From the NCBI RefSeq assembly GCF_001646945.1, contig NZ_LUTV01000004.1, positions 8,002 through 55,466 of the forward strand: DNA of 47,465 nt. The letters are read 5' to 3'. The stretch comes from Endozoicomonas ascidiicola (GTDB lineage: Bacteria > Pseudomonadota > Gammaproteobacteria > Pseudomonadales > Endozoicomonadaceae). The stretch's first letter is position 1. Each line of letters opens with the position of its first letter. Of the stretch, positions 9,227 to 19,127 are shown one piece after another. Position numbers and translations under genes: made by a program. The notes below the pieces were generated by a model, which made no database searches, was not told the DNA's origin, and was given only the letters and a program-made list of their open reading frames with translations.

Positions 9227-9998
9227 CTTCTTCTTGAATTTCAGCGGTCAGGACACTCAGCTCTTTCTCCAATCCGTCCCAGAATTTGATGCGCGATTGA
9301 ATCGCCTGCTTTGCTTTGGATAATGCGGCCTGCTCCGCTTGAGCGTCACCATTAATACACTGTTTTAGCAGGCTTTCAGCAGCAGGACCATGCTCATCAC
9401 CATCCAGGGCAATATGTCGCTTCAGATAATAGGTCATGGCTGGCACAGCCTTTTCGTCCACATCCCATTGATCCAGTAACGCCGTAAACATTTCAGGAAT
9501 GGCGTCTTCTCGGCCAAACAGAAAATAGCTGGCCACTTCCGGTAGCGATCCATGTTGTGCCACGTTCATGGTATCCGTTACAAAGGCCTGCACGTACTCC
9601 GGCACATTCGCCGCCCGCATTGCCAATTTGCACGAAGTACCTACCTTTACGGCATAGAGCACACTCTCAATTTTGCTGGTGTCTGCAGAGACTTCCCGCA
9701 TGGCGGCAAGGTACATTTCCAGGTGACTCATGGGGATTCCGTTCTGGTCTTTATCCGTTTCTTCATACAGAATGATCTCGTTGATAAATCGAGCTGAACG
9801 GGCGTCCGCTTGTGGCGTCCAGGGCAACTGCATTGCGGTGAATTCCAGCTGCAATCTTTTTGCCAACGACATAAAATCCCACACAGCAAACACATGAGCT
9901 TCCATAAACTTTGCCAGCGTTTCCATATTGTGGATTTTCTGGTAAACAGCATGATTGAACAGTTGATGACGAAGCGGGCGTAACGGTTGATCAAACAT
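9219..9998 (-). CDS. DUF3050 family protein (heme-oxygenase-like fold)
   Basis: 259 residues, a typical length for DUF3050. Recognisable blocks are 'LFNHAVYQKIHNMETLAKFM' then EAHVFAVWDFMSLAK near the N terminus, 'EIILYEETD' (about residues 71-79), 'MSHLEMYLAAMRE' and a late 'HIALDGDEHGP'. The recurring Glu and His residues on predicted helices fit the heme-oxygenase-like all-helical fold, some members of which are di-iron enzymes. No reaction is established. It lies between ubiC and ubiA on the opposite strand and has a GGAGGC ribosome site before the ATG at 9998. A link to quinone metabolism is only suggested by position. Confidence 0.8.
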   Translation of the reverse strand: MFDQPLRPLRHQLFNHAVYQKIHNMETLAKFMEAHVFAVWDFMSLAKRLQLEFTAMQLPWTPQADARSARFINEIILYEETDKDQNGIPMSHLEMYLAAMREVSADTSKIESVLYAVKVGTSCKLAMRAANVPEYVQAFVTDTMNVAQHGSLPEVASYFLFGREDAIPEMFTALLDQWDVDEKAVPAMTYYLKRHIALDGDEHGPAAESLLKQCINGDAQAEQAALSKAKQAIQSRIKFWDGLEKELSVLTAEIQEEAT

Positions 9999-10168
9999 GG
10001 TAGCCTCCTGCTTTGGCTTAACTGACGCTGAGCTTATTCGAGATCGCTCAGAATTTAAGCTACCAACTCGAAAGCAAGGCAGCCATAAATACTAATCATC
10101 GGCTGAAAGATTGAGCCTATTATCAGAGCTGGATCACGTTCTAACTCTAAGAATACAGATAAACACAG

Positions 10169-11077
10169 ATGAAAATATTACAGCTCATAACAGGCTCCAA
10201 TAAGAAAGTTACCGAACTGCTTGATCAACACCTGCCACGCTGGAAAGACTTTGTTCAGCTGGCGCGCATTGATCGGCCCATTGGTATTTTCCTGTTGCTG
10301 TGGCCAACTCTCTGGGCACTGTGGTTGGCTGCGGATGGGATTCCTAGCGTCCACAAGTTACTGGTCTTCGTAGCCGGGGTTATTCTTACCCGCAGCGCAG
10401 GTTGTGTGATCAACGATTATGCTGACCGTAATGTCGATGGACACGTTAAAAGAACTCGTGAACGCCCCTTAGTCACCGGCAGGATTCAACCAAAAGAAGC
10501 GCTGATTTATGCTGCAGTATTATTTCTGCTCGCATTCCTTTTAGTGCTCACAACTAATTCACTGACTATTTCATTGTCGTTTGTCGCCTTACTTTTTGCT
10601 GCCGCATATCCATTCGCCAAACGTTACACTTATCTGCCCCAGGTTGTTCTGGGCATAGCTTTTGGCTGTTCAATTCCCATGGCATTTACTGCAGAAGCTG
10701 GAGAGCTTACGACGCAAGTCTGGTTGTTATTTACCGCGAACCTGATGTGGACTGTCGCTTATGACACACAGTACGCCATGGTAGATAGAGACGACGATAT
10801 AAAAGTAGGCATTAAATCCACAGCAATCCTGTTTGGTGAAATGGATAATGTGATCATTGGTTTTTTCCAAGTCACGGCTCTGATTGCGCTGATCATGGTT
10901 GGGAAACAACTGGAATTGAGCTGGCCTTTTTATCTCAGCTTGGCTGCCGCTGCCGCCGGTTTCTTCTGGCAGCAACGACAGACACGAAACCGCGAGCGAA
11001 TGCGTTGTTTCAAAGCTTTTCTTTCTAATCATTGGATTGGGGCTATTATTTTTCTGGGAATAGCCACATCTCTTTAA
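10169..11077 (+). CDS. ubiA: 4-hydroxybenzoate polyprenyltransferase
   Basis: 302 residues, usual length about 290. UbiA attaches the polyprenyl chain to 4-hydroxybenzoate in the inner membrane, the step after UbiC. The two Asp-rich Mg-prenyl-PP sites are intact: ND(x)3D(x)3D...RTRERP at residues 82-100 and [12 protein letters not shown] at 199-210. Eight to nine membrane helices are visible. Start ATG at 10169 has no strong ribosome site; the 15 extra residues before the conserved '[15 protein letters not shown]' are slightly long for the family. Separated from ubiC by the convergent DUF3050 gene. Confidence 0.93.
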   Translation: MKILQLITGSNKKVTELLDQHLPRWKDFVQLARIDRPIGIFLLLWPTLWALWLAADGIPSVHKLLVFVAGVILTRSAGCVINDYADRNVDGHVKRTRERPLVTGRIQPKEALIYAAVLFLLAFLLVLTTNSLTISLSFVALLFAAAYPFAKRYTYLPQVVLGIAFGCSIPMAFTAEAGELTTQVWLLFTANLMWTVAYDTQYAMVDRDDDIKVGIKSTAILFGEMDNVIIGFFQVTALIALIMVGKQLELSWPFYLSLAAAAAGFFWQQRQTRNRERMRCFKAFLSNHWIGAIIFLGIATSL

Positions 11078-11109
11078 GGGTAGGAGCAGTTAGAAAAATA
11101 CCAAGTAAT

Positions 11110-11174
11110 CCGTTCATCCTGAAGCCTGTCGAAGGATGGTTGCACCGCACTTCGACAAGCTCAGTGCGAACGGT
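11110..11174. repeat. REP-like inverted palindrome pair
   Basis: Two head-to-head imperfect copies of a short unit: one reads CCGTTCATCCTGAAGCCTGT then CGAAGGATGG (11110-11139) and the other, inverted, ends GAAC GGTGG (to 11174). The core 'CTGAGC(T)TGTCGAAG' is a widely dispersed intergenic palindrome in proteobacteria. It lies after ubiA and may act as a hairpin at the transcript end. Confidence 0.7.
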
Positions 11175-11345
11175 GGTATGTTTTCCAATGCCACTTCCCT
11201 AACTTCACATCTCTTTAAATTCAGATCAGGGTCATCACCCGATGACCTTGCCGTATTTCCGCTACCGTCATCTTTCTGTAACATTCACCCGTTGTAATAC
11301 CTGAAAAGTGGTATGGAATAACAGATTCAACCTCGGGGTATTTTC

Positions 11346-12038
11346 ATGTCCGGTAAAACAATTTTAATCGTCGATGATGAAGCACCCATCCGTGAAATGG
11401 TGGCTATGGCTCTGGAAATGGCAGGCTATCATTGCATTGAAGCGGCTGATGCGAAACAGGCACACTCACTGGTGGTCGATCACAAGCCAGACCTTATCCT
11501 GCTTGACTGGATGCTGCCGGACATCTCTGGCATTGAGCTTGCCCGACGCCTGAAACGAGATCAAATGACGGCAGAAATTCCGATCATCATGCTGACCGCG
11601 AAAGGCGAAGAGGACCATAAAATTCAGGGTCTTGAAACTGGAGCGGATGATTACATCACCAAACCGTTTTCTCCCCGTGAGCTGGCAGCCCGGCTAAAAG
11701 CCGTACTTCGTAGAACTCAGGGCATGGATGAACAAACGCCTATCGTCGTAAAAGGTCTTGAACTGGATCCAGTCAGTCACCGTGTCAGTATTGATGGAGA
11801 CCCTGCAGAAATGGGCCCTACTGAGTACCGATTACTGCAATTCTTTCTCACCCATCAAGAGCGAGCATACTCCCGAGGACAGTTGCTTGATCAAGTCTGG
11901 GGTGGCAATGTGTATGTTGAAGAAAGAACCGTGGATGTTCATATCCGCCGTCTACGAAAAGCGCTGGGCAGTGACTATGAAAACTTCATTCAGACAGTCC
12001 GGGGAACGGGTTACCGATTCTCTATCAAAGCGGCATGA
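11346..12038 (+). CDS. phoB: Phosphate regulon response regulator PhoB
   Basis: 230 residues. The receiver domain has the acidic pair in 'ILIVDDE' (residues 6-12), phospho-acceptor D54 in LLDWMLPD and K106 in TKPFSP. The C-terminal OmpR-type winged helix includes '[12 protein letters not shown]', '[14 protein letters not shown]' and '[14 protein letters not shown]', all close to PhoB. Under phosphate limitation it activates pst, pho and related genes by binding Pho boxes. It is followed by phoR after 33 bp. I looked for a Pho box in the 120 bp upstream and saw no good 11-bp-spaced direct repeat. Confidence 0.95.
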   Translation: MSGKTILIVDDEAPIREMVAMALEMAGYHCIEAADAKQAHSLVVDHKPDLILLDWMLPDISGIELARRLKRDQMTAEIPIIMLTAKGEEDHKIQGLETGADDYITKPFSPRELAARLKAVLRRTQGMDEQTPIVVKGLELDPVSHRVSIDGDPAEMGPTEYRLLQFFLTHQERAYSRGQLLDQVWGGNVYVEERTVDVHIRRLRKALGSDYENFIQTVRGTGYRFSIKAA

Positions 12039-12071
12039 TGCTAATATTTCTGCCTGTTAACGGAATTACCT

Positions 12072-13400
12072 GTGAAAACATCGATTCGCTCCTGGTTTAC
12101 CGGCCGTATGATTACGGTTCTAACGGTAGGATTGATTGCCGGATGGCTGGCCGACCGGGTTTTTCTCGGGCTTTTTCTTGCCGTTCTTTTTTACCTGGCC
12201 TGGAGTCATTATCAACTCAGCAGGTTACTTAACTGGCTGAACGAAGCTTCACATAAAGAACTGGACCCTCCAGAAAGTTCGGGTATCTGGGGTGATATTT
12301 TTGACGGCATTTATCGTATACAACGAAAACACAGTCGCTCCAAACAACGCCTGACCAATGTTATTGAACGTATTCAGGAGTCTACCGCAGCCTTGAATGA
12401 CGGCATTATTATGGCCGATAAAAATGGTGGGCTGGAATGGTGGAACCGTGCCGCTGGAGAGCACCTTGGATTGCAGATGCCTGACGATCAGGGGCAACCC
12501 TTGACCAACCTGGTCAGAAATCCAAAATTTGCCGCTTATATGGAAAACAGCCGCGGTAAAGAGCCGATCAAAATTGATTCTCCTGCCCACACCAATCGTC
12601 AGCTGCAAATCGCCATTACCGTTTATGGTCAGGGCAATCGCCTGCTCTTGGTAAGAGATGTCACCCGCCTGCATCAGCTCGAAATTATGCGCACCGATTT
12701 TGTGGCCAATGTTTCCCATGAGCTAAGAACGCCGTTAACCGTCATATCCGGTTATCTGGAAACAATGATGGACAGTGCCGATCAAAACACCAACATTCCT
12801 CCTGTATTTAATCGAGCTCTTGGGCAAATGCAGGAACAAGCTACCCGAATGCAACGACTGATTGAAGATTTACTGCTGCTGTCCCGACTTGAAGCAACCG
12901 AACCTGAAAGACTAAACCGGTCGGTATCACTGAAACCTTTATTAAAAGGGATAGTCGACGATGCACGTGCATTAAGTGGTGATAATCAACATCAGGTCAA
13001 ACTGAAGTGTGAGGATGACGCGTTTTTATCTGGCGATACCATGGAGCTTCGAAGTGCGTTCTCCAACCTGATATACAACGCTATACGCTATACTCCAGCC
13101 GGAGGAAAAGTGACCGTAAAGTGGCATCAGAATGAAGAGGGTGGTCATTTGATAGTAGAAGACAATGGTATTGGTATTGACCCACTGTACATCCCAAGGC
13201 TGACAGAACGATTCTACCGGGTCGATAAAAGCCGCAGTAATGTAACGGGTGGCACCGGGTTGGGGCTTGCTATTGTAAAGCATGTTTTATTAAGGCATGA
13301 CGGGCGAATCACCATCAGCAGCCACCCAGGCAAAGGCAGTCGGTTTACCTGTCACTTCCCACTGGCAAGAGTCATTCAACCGGAAGTTACCACAGAGTAA
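12072..13400 (+). CDS. phoR: Phosphate regulon sensor kinase PhoR
   Basis: 442 residues from a GTG start. Two N-terminal membrane segments lie close together (about residues 12-28 and 30-46) with almost no periplasmic loop, as in PhoR, which senses through the PstSCAB-PhoU complex. A PAS region (about 100-195, 'NDGIIMADKNGGLEWWN') is followed by HisKA with the phospho-acceptor H216 in VANVSHELRTPLT, then HATPase with N box 'NLIYNAIRYTP' and G boxes 'DNGIGI' and 'GGTGLGLAIVKH'. It is cotranscribed with phoB, and a bidirectional terminator closes the unit. Confidence 0.94.
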   Translation: MKTSIRSWFTGRMITVLTVGLIAGWLADRVFLGLFLAVLFYLAWSHYQLSRLLNWLNEASHKELDPPESSGIWGDIFDGIYRIQRKHSRSKQRLTNVIERIQESTAALNDGIIMADKNGGLEWWNRAAGEHLGLQMPDDQGQPLTNLVRNPKFAAYMENSRGKEPIKIDSPAHTNRQLQIAITVYGQGNRLLLVRDVTRLHQLEIMRTDFVANVSHELRTPLTVISGYLETMMDSADQNTNIPPVFNRALGQMQEQATRMQRLIEDLLLLSRLEATEPERLNRSVSLKPLLKGIVDDARALSGDNQHQVKLKCEDDAFLSGDTMELRSAFSNLIYNAIRYTPAGGKVTVKWHQNEEGGHLIVEDNGIGIDPLYIPRLTERFYRVDKSRSNVTGGTGLGLAIVKHVLLRHDGRITISSHPGKGSRFTCHFPLARVIQPEVTTE

Positions 13401-13418
13401 ACACGTTTTTCATACAAC

Positions 13419-13445
13419 AAAAAAGGGGCTAACAGCCCCTTTTTT
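13419..13445. terminator. Bidirectional terminator between phoR and the H-NS-like gene
   Basis: A 12-bp stem (AAAAAAGGGGCT with AGCCCCTTTTTT), loop AAC, with A and T runs on both flanks. It serves the convergent phoR and H-NS-like genes. Confidence 0.9.
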
Positions 13446-13463
13446 AAATGGTAAAATCGAAAC

Positions 13464-13907
13464 TTATCCTTCGATTTCAACCAGTGCGCAGTCCAGACGC
13501 TTCTTACCAGTACGTTCCAGATATGCCTGGAAGTCGCTTGGCAGGCGGCCTGTAGTCGCACCATCCCACTTCACGCTTTCACCAGCTTCAGTTTGATATT
13601 CGAAGGTGTACTTCTGAATGTTTCTTTTACGACGCTTTGGCGCATCATCGCTCAGATCCAGGTCACCCAGACCCAGGTCGTTCATGGAAACACCACGGTC
13701 AGCCATGATCTGCTTGATCGCTTCAACGCTTTCCTGTTTCTTCTGACGCTTTTCTTCTTCTTTAATGCGAACTTCCTGCTTTTCAGTCAGGACATCATTC
13801 AGTCTGGAAATAACACGTTCCAGGTCTTCCGCGTGCACATCTTTGAATAGAGCACGCATACGAGTTTTACTGCTCAGGCGATGTAGAACTTCATCAAAAA
13901 TATTCAT
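13464..13907 (-). CDS. H-NS family nucleoid protein, divergent
   Basis: 147 residues from ATG at 13907 (AAGGAG 11 bp upstream); the longer frame to 13961 is not needed. Residues 1-75 form a Lys/Glu-rich coiled coil ('VISRLNDVLTEKQEVRIKEE'), the oligomerisation part of H-NS proteins. An acidic-basic linker (residues about 88-100, with KRRKR) leads to a C-terminal domain starting 'YTFEYQTEAGESVKWDG' and containing TGRLPSDFQAYLE, where classical H-NS has W-x-G-x-GR-x-P. The Gln/Arg-Gly-Arg DNA minor-groove hook is altered here to T-G-R. H-NS proteins silence AT-rich, horizontally acquired DNA; this one probably does likewise, but its DNA preference may differ. Confidence 0.75.
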   Translation of the reverse strand: MNIFDEVLHRLSSKTRMRALFKDVHAEDLERVISRLNDVLTEKQEVRIKEEEKRQKKQESVEAIKQIMADRGVSMNDLGLGDLDLSDDAPKRRKRNIQKYTFEYQTEAGESVKWDGATTGRLPSDFQAYLERTGKKRLDCALVEIEG

Positions 13908-13953
13908 TGAATATACGACTCCTTGGTCTTGATAGGACTTCCCGAAAAGGAAA

Positions 13954-14098
13954 ATACCCATCGATTTTCAAGTTGATACTTTGTTGGCTGCGTTTATGCC
14001 CTCGGGTGCTTGTTCACCCCGATCACCTATTACTCATAGACGTGTGGGATTTACTCGATTGCCGCCGCATATCGGCTTGAATTTCTTTGGGCAAAATA
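13954..14098. repeat. ERIC-like palindromic repeat, degenerate copy
   Basis: It shares the order of blocks with the copy at 25065-25207: ATACCC, TTCAAGTTG, TTGTTGGCTGC, TTATGCCCTCGGG, TTCACCCCGATCACCTA, GCCGCCGC and TTGAATTTCTTTGGG. This is the block order of enterobacterial ERIC/IRU elements, with extra bases. Ends are less well preserved than in the second copy. It lies upstream of the H-NS-like gene, in its promoter region. Confidence 0.8.
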
Positions 14099-14220
14099 CA
14101 ATTAACTCGACGTCTTTATACAGCAAGATTTTTTTAGATGGAAGTCCCATTATATGGATATAAAAAATAAAGTGAATAATAGACAGTAGGAAATTTGAAA
14201 TGAAACATGAAAGGCAATGT

Positions 14221-14249
14221 AAAAAATGACGATAAATCGTCATTTTTTT
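14221..14249 (-). terminator. Terminator downstream of the spoVR operon
   Basis: A 12-bp stem (AAAAAATGACGA with TCGTCATTTTTT), 4-nt loop, A/T-rich flanks. It lies about 95 bp beyond the spoVR-family stop in the minus direction. The rest of 13962-14343 holds the ERIC-like repeat and nothing else I can name. Confidence 0.75.
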
Positions 14250-14343
14250 AAAGACACCGATGATTATTCAACATGGTATTATGACAAGAGCTACTCGCCT
14301 GTTTAGTTAAAAGAAAACGACTATCCGTTGATAGCAACACTCA

Positions 14344-15852
14344 TTACTTTTTTTTCCGCTTTTGATTTTCACTGCACTCCCAGCTTTGGGTGACCACACC
14401 ACCTTCACAGGATTCAATTTCTACATCAAACTGCCAGATCCGATGAATATGTTTTAATAGCTCATCCGTTTCTTTACCAAGCGGCCTTCCCTGATGTTGA
14501 TAATGTCGTAGTGTCAGTTTCCTATCTCCCCGGATATCCACGTTATACACTTGAATATTAGGCTCGCGGTTACCTAAATTGTATTGCGACGCCAAAGACT
14601 CCCGAATCGCCTTATACCCCAAGTCATCATGAATACTATCAACTTCAAGGTAGGATTTTGACTCATCATCAAGCACCGTAAAGAGCCTTAAATCTCTCAT
14701 CACTTTGGGCGATAGGAACTGCAGAATAAAGCTTTCATCCTTAAAGTTTTTCATAGCGAAATGAACAGTCTGCAACCAATCACTGCCTGCGATGTCGGGA
14801 AACCACTCACGATCTTCGCTGGTCGGATTATCACATATACGACGAATGTCCATAAAAATACTGAAACCCAGAGTATATGGGTTAATGCCACTGTAATAAG
14901 GGCTGTCAAATTCTGGCTGCAGAATCACACTGGAATGGGCGTGAAGAAATTCCAGCATAAACCCATCAGAGACTTTGCCTTCATTGTACAACTCATGGAT
15001 CAGGTGGTAGTGCCAGAAGCATGCCCAGCCTTCATTCATTACCTGAGTCTGCCGTTGTGGATAGTAATATTGAGCTATCTTTCTTGAGATTCTCATCAAC
15101 TCACGCTGCCATGTCTCCAGTAGCGGCGCATTTTTTTCAAAGAAATACAGCAGGTTTTCTTCAGGATCTGGCGGAAAGCGAGTTTCTTTTTCTTCCTCCT
15201 CTTTTTCAGTTTTAGGAATGGTTGTCCAGATGTCGTTTAACGTCCGCTGAATATATTCCGCACGCTCATCCTGTCGTGCTTTTTCCTGCTCCGCAGAAAG
15301 CGGCCGTGGTCGTTTGTATCGATTAACACCCTGATTCATCAATGCATGACAGGCATCGATAATGCCTTCTACCGCTTCTACTCCGTATTTTTCTTCGCAC
15401 TGTGCAATGTAATTTTTGGCAAACAGTAAGTAATCAATAATCGACTCTGCATCCGTCCAGGTTCGGAACAGGTAATTGCCTTTAAAGAACGAGTTATGTC
15501 CGTAGCTGGCGTGCGCTAATACTAACGCCTGCATGGTAATCGTATTTTCTTCCATCAAATAGGCGATACACGGATTGGAATTAATCACGATCTCATAGGC
15601 CAGCCCCATCCGACCACGCTGGTAGTTTTGCTGAGTATGCAAAAAATGTTTACCGAAGCTCCAATGGTTATACATCAATGGCATACCCGTTGATGCGTAG
15701 GCATCCATCATTTGTTCAGAGCTGATAATTTCAATTTGATTCGGGTAGGTATCCAGTTGAAAGCGATCTGCCAGCCGAGCCAGTTCACGGTCATATTCCT
15801 GAATCAGCTCAAAGGTCCACTCAGGTCCCGTTGAAATTAATTGATCGCTCAT
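14344..15852 (-). CDS. ycgB: SpoVR/YcgB family protein
   Basis: 502 residues, near the 510 of E. coli YcgB. Typical SpoVR blocks are present: '[20 protein letters not shown]', '[20 protein letters not shown]', '[18 protein letters not shown]', '[13 protein letters not shown]' and '[11 protein letters not shown]'. The C terminus ends in a basic NQKRKKK tail. The molecular role is unknown; in enterics it is a stationary-phase gene together with yeaG and yeaH. It starts in the ATGA overlap with the yeaH stop, so it is the third gene of a coupled operon. Confidence 0.93.
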   Translation of the reverse strand: MSDQLISTGPEWTFELIQEYDRELARLADRFQLDTYPNQIEIISSEQMMDAYASTGMPLMYNHWSFGKHFLHTQQNYQRGRMGLAYEIVINSNPCIAYLMEENTITMQALVLAHASYGHNSFFKGNYLFRTWTDAESIIDYLLFAKNYIAQCEEKYGVEAVEGIIDACHALMNQGVNRYKRPRPLSAEQEKARQDERAEYIQRTLNDIWTTIPKTEKEEEEKETRFPPDPEENLLYFFEKNAPLLETWQRELMRISRKIAQYYYPQRQTQVMNEGWACFWHYHLIHELYNEGKVSDGFMLEFLHAHSSVILQPEFDSPYYSGINPYTLGFSIFMDIRRICDNPTSEDREWFPDIAGSDWLQTVHFAMKNFKDESFILQFLSPKVMRDLRLFTVLDDESKSYLEVDSIHDDLGYKAIRESLASQYNLGNREPNIQVYNVDIRGDRKLTLRHYQHQGRPLGKETDELLKHIHRIWQFDVEIESCEGGVVTQSWECSENQKRKKK

Positions 15853-17129
15853 GCATTTTCCTTTTTCTCAAACAGCTTCCTGAATACCGGGTAGATATCA
15901 CTGGGGGCTTTTATTTGCTGCATGGCAAAGTGATCCGGAAACTTACCCGCTATCCCTTCATATTCGCGCCATAAATTCTGATGAGCCCGGTCGGTAATTT
16001 CGACATAACAGTAATATTGCACCTTCTGCATAATCTCTTCTGACAGAATTTTTGTGCAAACGCTGGAGTCGCCTTCCCAGTTATCACCATCGGATGCCTG
16101 GGCAACATAAATATTCCAATCGGCCGGATTGAATCGCTTATTGATAACATCTCGAGTCATTTCCAGAGCACTGGATACAATGGTTCCGCCGGTTTCTCTG
16201 GAATAAAAGAAGTCATCTTCGTCCACTTCTTTCGCAGCCGTGTGATGGCGAATAAACACCACTTCGATCTCTTTATAATTTCTCTGGAGAAACAGGTAGA
16301 GAAGAATAAAGAACCGTTTAGCCATGTCTTTTATGTCTTGGGTCATGGAACCAGAGACGTCCATCACACAAAAAATCACGGCTTTATTGCTGGGCGAAGG
16401 GACTTTGACCATGTTGTTATACTTCAGGTCAAAATCATCAATGAAGGGCAGTTTTTTCAGTTTTTCATTCAGTTCTCGAATCCGCTCCTTTAACGCCAGC
16501 ACCTTTTCCTGATCTGTTATTTCAGGGCTGACTTCCATTTCGCGCAGCTCTTTTTTCAGCGCCCGGATTTCACGACGATTGCCGCCGGAAAGTGCAATTC
16601 TTCGAGCATGAGCAGACTTCAATGAGCGAATGATATTTAACCGATCAGGAGAACCAGCCGTGGTATAACCCGCCTGACGGATTTTGAAATCCATCATATC
16701 TTCTAACTGTTTTCTCTCGAGATTTGGCAGCTCAAGATTATCGAACATGTGCTCCAAAAACTCATCGTGGTTGATCTGGAAACTGAATTCATCCATACCA
16801 TCGCCACTGTTTCCGGCCTGTCCTTTACCAGAACCGGAACCACCTCCACCGCCTGAAGGTCGTTTAATACGATCCCCTGCCGTAAATTCTTTATTGCCTG
16901 GATGAACCTGTTTGTAATGACCACCCTGCCCGTGACGGAAGGTCGGCTCAGACAGGTCTTTATTCGGGATAGTGACTTCACTGCCGGACACAACATCGGT
17001 GATTGATCGCTTATTGACCGCATCCGATACTGCCTTTTTAATGTGCTTTTTGTAGCGCTCCAAAAACCGCTGACGATTGACGGTACTTTTATTTTTACCG
17101 TTCAACCGTCGATCGATAATCATGCTCAT
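15849..17129 (-). CDS. yeaH: YeaH/YhbH family protein (DUF444)
   Basis: About 426 residues. The ATG at 17129 has AAGGA at an 8-bp spacing; GTG at 17135 is an upstream alternative. It begins like E. coli YeaH ('[20 protein letters not shown]'). A Gly/Ser-rich linker near residues 85-110 precedes the conserved region. A von Willebrand A-type metal site, [10 protein letters not shown], is seen around residue 255, followed by '[11 protein letters not shown]', both parts of a MIDAS fold. In E. coli YeaH acts with the kinase YeaG in nitrogen-starvation and stationary-phase adaptation. Flanked by prkA (75 bp upstream) and spoVR (4-bp overlap). Confidence 0.93.
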   Translation of the reverse strand: MSMIIDRRLNGKNKSTVNRQRFLERYKKHIKKAVSDAVNKRSITDVVSGSEVTIPNKDLSEPTFRHGQGGHYKQVHPGNKEFTAGDRIKRPSGGGGGSGSGKGQAGNSGDGMDEFSFQINHDEFLEHMFDNLELPNLERKQLEDMMDFKIRQAGYTTAGSPDRLNIIRSLKSAHARRIALSGGNRREIRALKKELREMEVSPEITDQEKVLALKERIRELNEKLKKLPFIDDFDLKYNNMVKVPSPSNKAVIFCVMDVSGSMTQDIKDMAKRFFILLYLFLQRNYKEIEVVFIRHHTAAKEVDEDDFFYSRETGGTIVSSALEMTRDVINKRFNPADWNIYVAQASDGDNWEGDSSVCTKILSEEIMQKVQYYCYVEITDRAHQNLWREYEGIAGKFPDHFAMQQIKAPSDIYPVFRKLFEKKENA

Positions 17130-17204
17130 GTACACATTCCTTGTGTATGCTGGCTGTCGGCAACCCCGTCAGGATTACCGACCTACGACAACCTCTTACT
17201 ATTT

Positions 17205-19127
17205 TTACTGTGATTTACGAACGCGGATATACCATTCTGCCAGCAGCCGCACCTGCTTCTCGGTATAACCTCTTTCCACCATTCGCTTCACAAATTCATT
17301 GTGCTTACGCTGATCTTCATTGCTGCCTTTGGCATTGAACGAAATGACTGGCAGTAAGTCTTCGGTATTCGAGAACATTTTCTTTTCAATCACCGAGCGC
17401 ATTTTTTCATAGCTGAGCCAGCTTGGATTTCTACCTTCGTGGTTCGCTCTGGCTCTCAATACAAAGTTCACCACTTCATTACGGAAATCCTTGGGGTTAG
17501 CAATGCTGGCGGCTTTCTCGATTTTCTCCAACTCATCGTTGATGGCGGAACGATCGAGGATATCGCCCGTTTCAGGATCGCGATATTCCTGATCCTGAAT
17601 CCAGAAATCTGCGTAGGTGATGTATCGGTCAAAAATATTTTGCCCGTACTCAGAGTAAGACTCCAGATAGGCCGTTTGAATTTCTTTACCAAGAGACTCA
17701 ATGTATTTTGGTGCCAGGAACTCTTTCACAAACCTGAGATAACGCTCGTGCACCTCTTTGGGGAACTGCTGCTGTTCAATCTGTTGCTCTAGCACATATA
17801 GCATGTGTACCGGGTTAGCGGCAATTTCGGTTGGGTCGAAATTAAATACTTTGGAGAGAATCTTAAACGCAAAACGAGTGGATAAACCCTCCATGCCTTC
17901 ATCAACACCGGCCGCATCTCTGTATTCCTGAAGCGGCTTGGCATTTGGGTCGGTGTCCTTCAGGTTCTCACCATCGTAGACCCGCATTTTGGAATAGACA
18001 TTGGAGTTTTCCGGCTCTTTCACTCTGGAGAGAACCGTGAATTTAGCCAACATTTTTAAGGTATCTGGGGCACATGGTGCGGACTTTAATGAGCTGTTCG
18101 ATAACAGTTTTTCGTATATCAGAATTTCTTCTGTCACCCGAGTGCAATACGGTACTTTGACAATATTCACCCGGTCAATAAAGGCTTCATTGGTCTTATT
18201 GTTTTTAAAGGTCTGCCATTCTGATTCGTTCGAGTGCGCAAGAATAACACCGTTGAAAGGAATAGCGCCCATGCCCTCAGTACTGTTGTAATTGCCTTCT
18301 TGAGTGGCTGTCAAAAGAGGGTGAAGTACCTTAACAGGTGCTTTAAACATCTCCACGAATTCCATCATGCCCTGATTGGCACGACAAAGCGCACCGGAGA
18401 AGCTGTAAGCATCGGGGTCGTCTTGAGAATATTCTTCCAGCTGACGTATATCTACTTTACCCACCAGGCTGGAAATATCCTGATTGTTTTCATCGCCGGG
18501 TTCCGTTTTAGCGATGGCTACCTGATTCAGAATACTGGGATGCAGCTTCACTACCTTGAACTTGCTGATGTCACCACCAAACTCATTCAGTCGCTTGACT
18601 GCCCAGGGTGACATGATACCGCCAAGGTAACGATTAGGAATGCCATACTCTTTTTCGAGGATATCGCTGTCTTCAGATGGGTCAAACAGATTCAGTGGTG
18701 ATTCATAAACAGGGGAACCCTTGATCGCATAAAAAGGCACTTTTTCCATTAATGCCTTCAGGCGTTCCGCCAATGATGACTTACCACCACCGACCGGCCC
18801 TAAGAGATAGAGAATCTGTTTTTTCTCCTCAAGACCTTGAGCAGAATGCATGAAGTAGGAAACAATCTGTTCTATGGCCTCTTCCATGCCATAGAACTCT
18901 TTAAACGCAGGGTATCGTTTAATAAGTTTGTTGGAAAATATACGACTGAGTCTCGTATCTCTGGAAGTGTCCACCATCTCTGGTTCGCCAATCGCCATCA
19001 ACATCCGTTCTGCTGCAGTCGCGTAGGCAGAAGAGTCCTCTTTACACAGCGAAAGATACTCTTCGATTGTTAACTCTTCCTGCTGTGTTCCCTGATACCG
19101 TTGCTGATAGTTATTAAAGATATCCAT
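17205..19127 (-). CDS. yeaG: PrkA/YeaG serine protein kinase
   Basis: About 640 residues from ATG at 19127, which matches the E. coli start (MNIFDHYRQRY against MDIFNNYQQRY); an ATG seven codons earlier is less likely. The N-terminal AAA-type domain has Walker A GPVGGGKS (residues 110-117) and sensor blocks such as 'NGVILAHSNESEWQTF'; the C-terminal PrkA domain includes 'GEIQTAYLESYSEYGQNIFD'-like sequence. PrkA proteins phosphorylate Ser/Thr residues, and some show ATP-dependent protease activity. It is the first gene of the prkA-yeaH-spoVR operon. Upstream sequence shows no obvious sigma-54 box in what I checked. Confidence 0.95.
   Translation of the reverse strand: MDIFNNYQQRYQGTQQEELTIEEYLSLCKEDSSAYATAAERMLMAIGEPEMVDTSRDTRLSRIFSNKLIKRYPAFKEFYGMEEAIEQIVSYFMHSAQGLEEKKQILYLLGPVGGGKSSLAERLKALMEKVPFYAIKGSPVYESPLNLFDPSEDSDILEKEYGIPNRYLGGIMSPWAVKRLNEFGGDISKFKVVKLHPSILNQVAIAKTEPGDENNQDISSLVGKVDIRQLEEYSQDDPDAYSFSGALCRANQGMMEFVEMFKAPVKVLHPLLTATQEGNYNSTEGMGAIPFNGVILAHSNESEWQTFKNNKTNEAFIDRVNIVKVPYCTRVTEEILIYEKLLSNSSLKSAPCAPDTLKMLAKFTVLSRVKEPENSNVYSKMRVYDGENLKDTDPNAKPLQEYRDAAGVDEGMEGLSTRFAFKILSKVFNFDPTEIAANPVHMLYVLEQQIEQQQFPKEVHERYLRFVKEFLAPKYIESLGKEIQTAYLESYSEYGQNIFDRYITYADFWIQDQEYRDPETGDILDRSAINDELEKIEKAASIANPKDFRNEVVNFVLRARANHEGRNPSWLSYEKMRSVIEKKMFSNTEDLLPVISFNAKGSNEDQRKHNEFVKRMVERGYTEKQVRLLAEWYIRVRKSQ

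Noticed and set aside
11270-11300. Pho box before phoB
   Set aside because: Two CTGTAA/TTGTAA-like half-sites are present, but 16 bp apart instead of the required 11.
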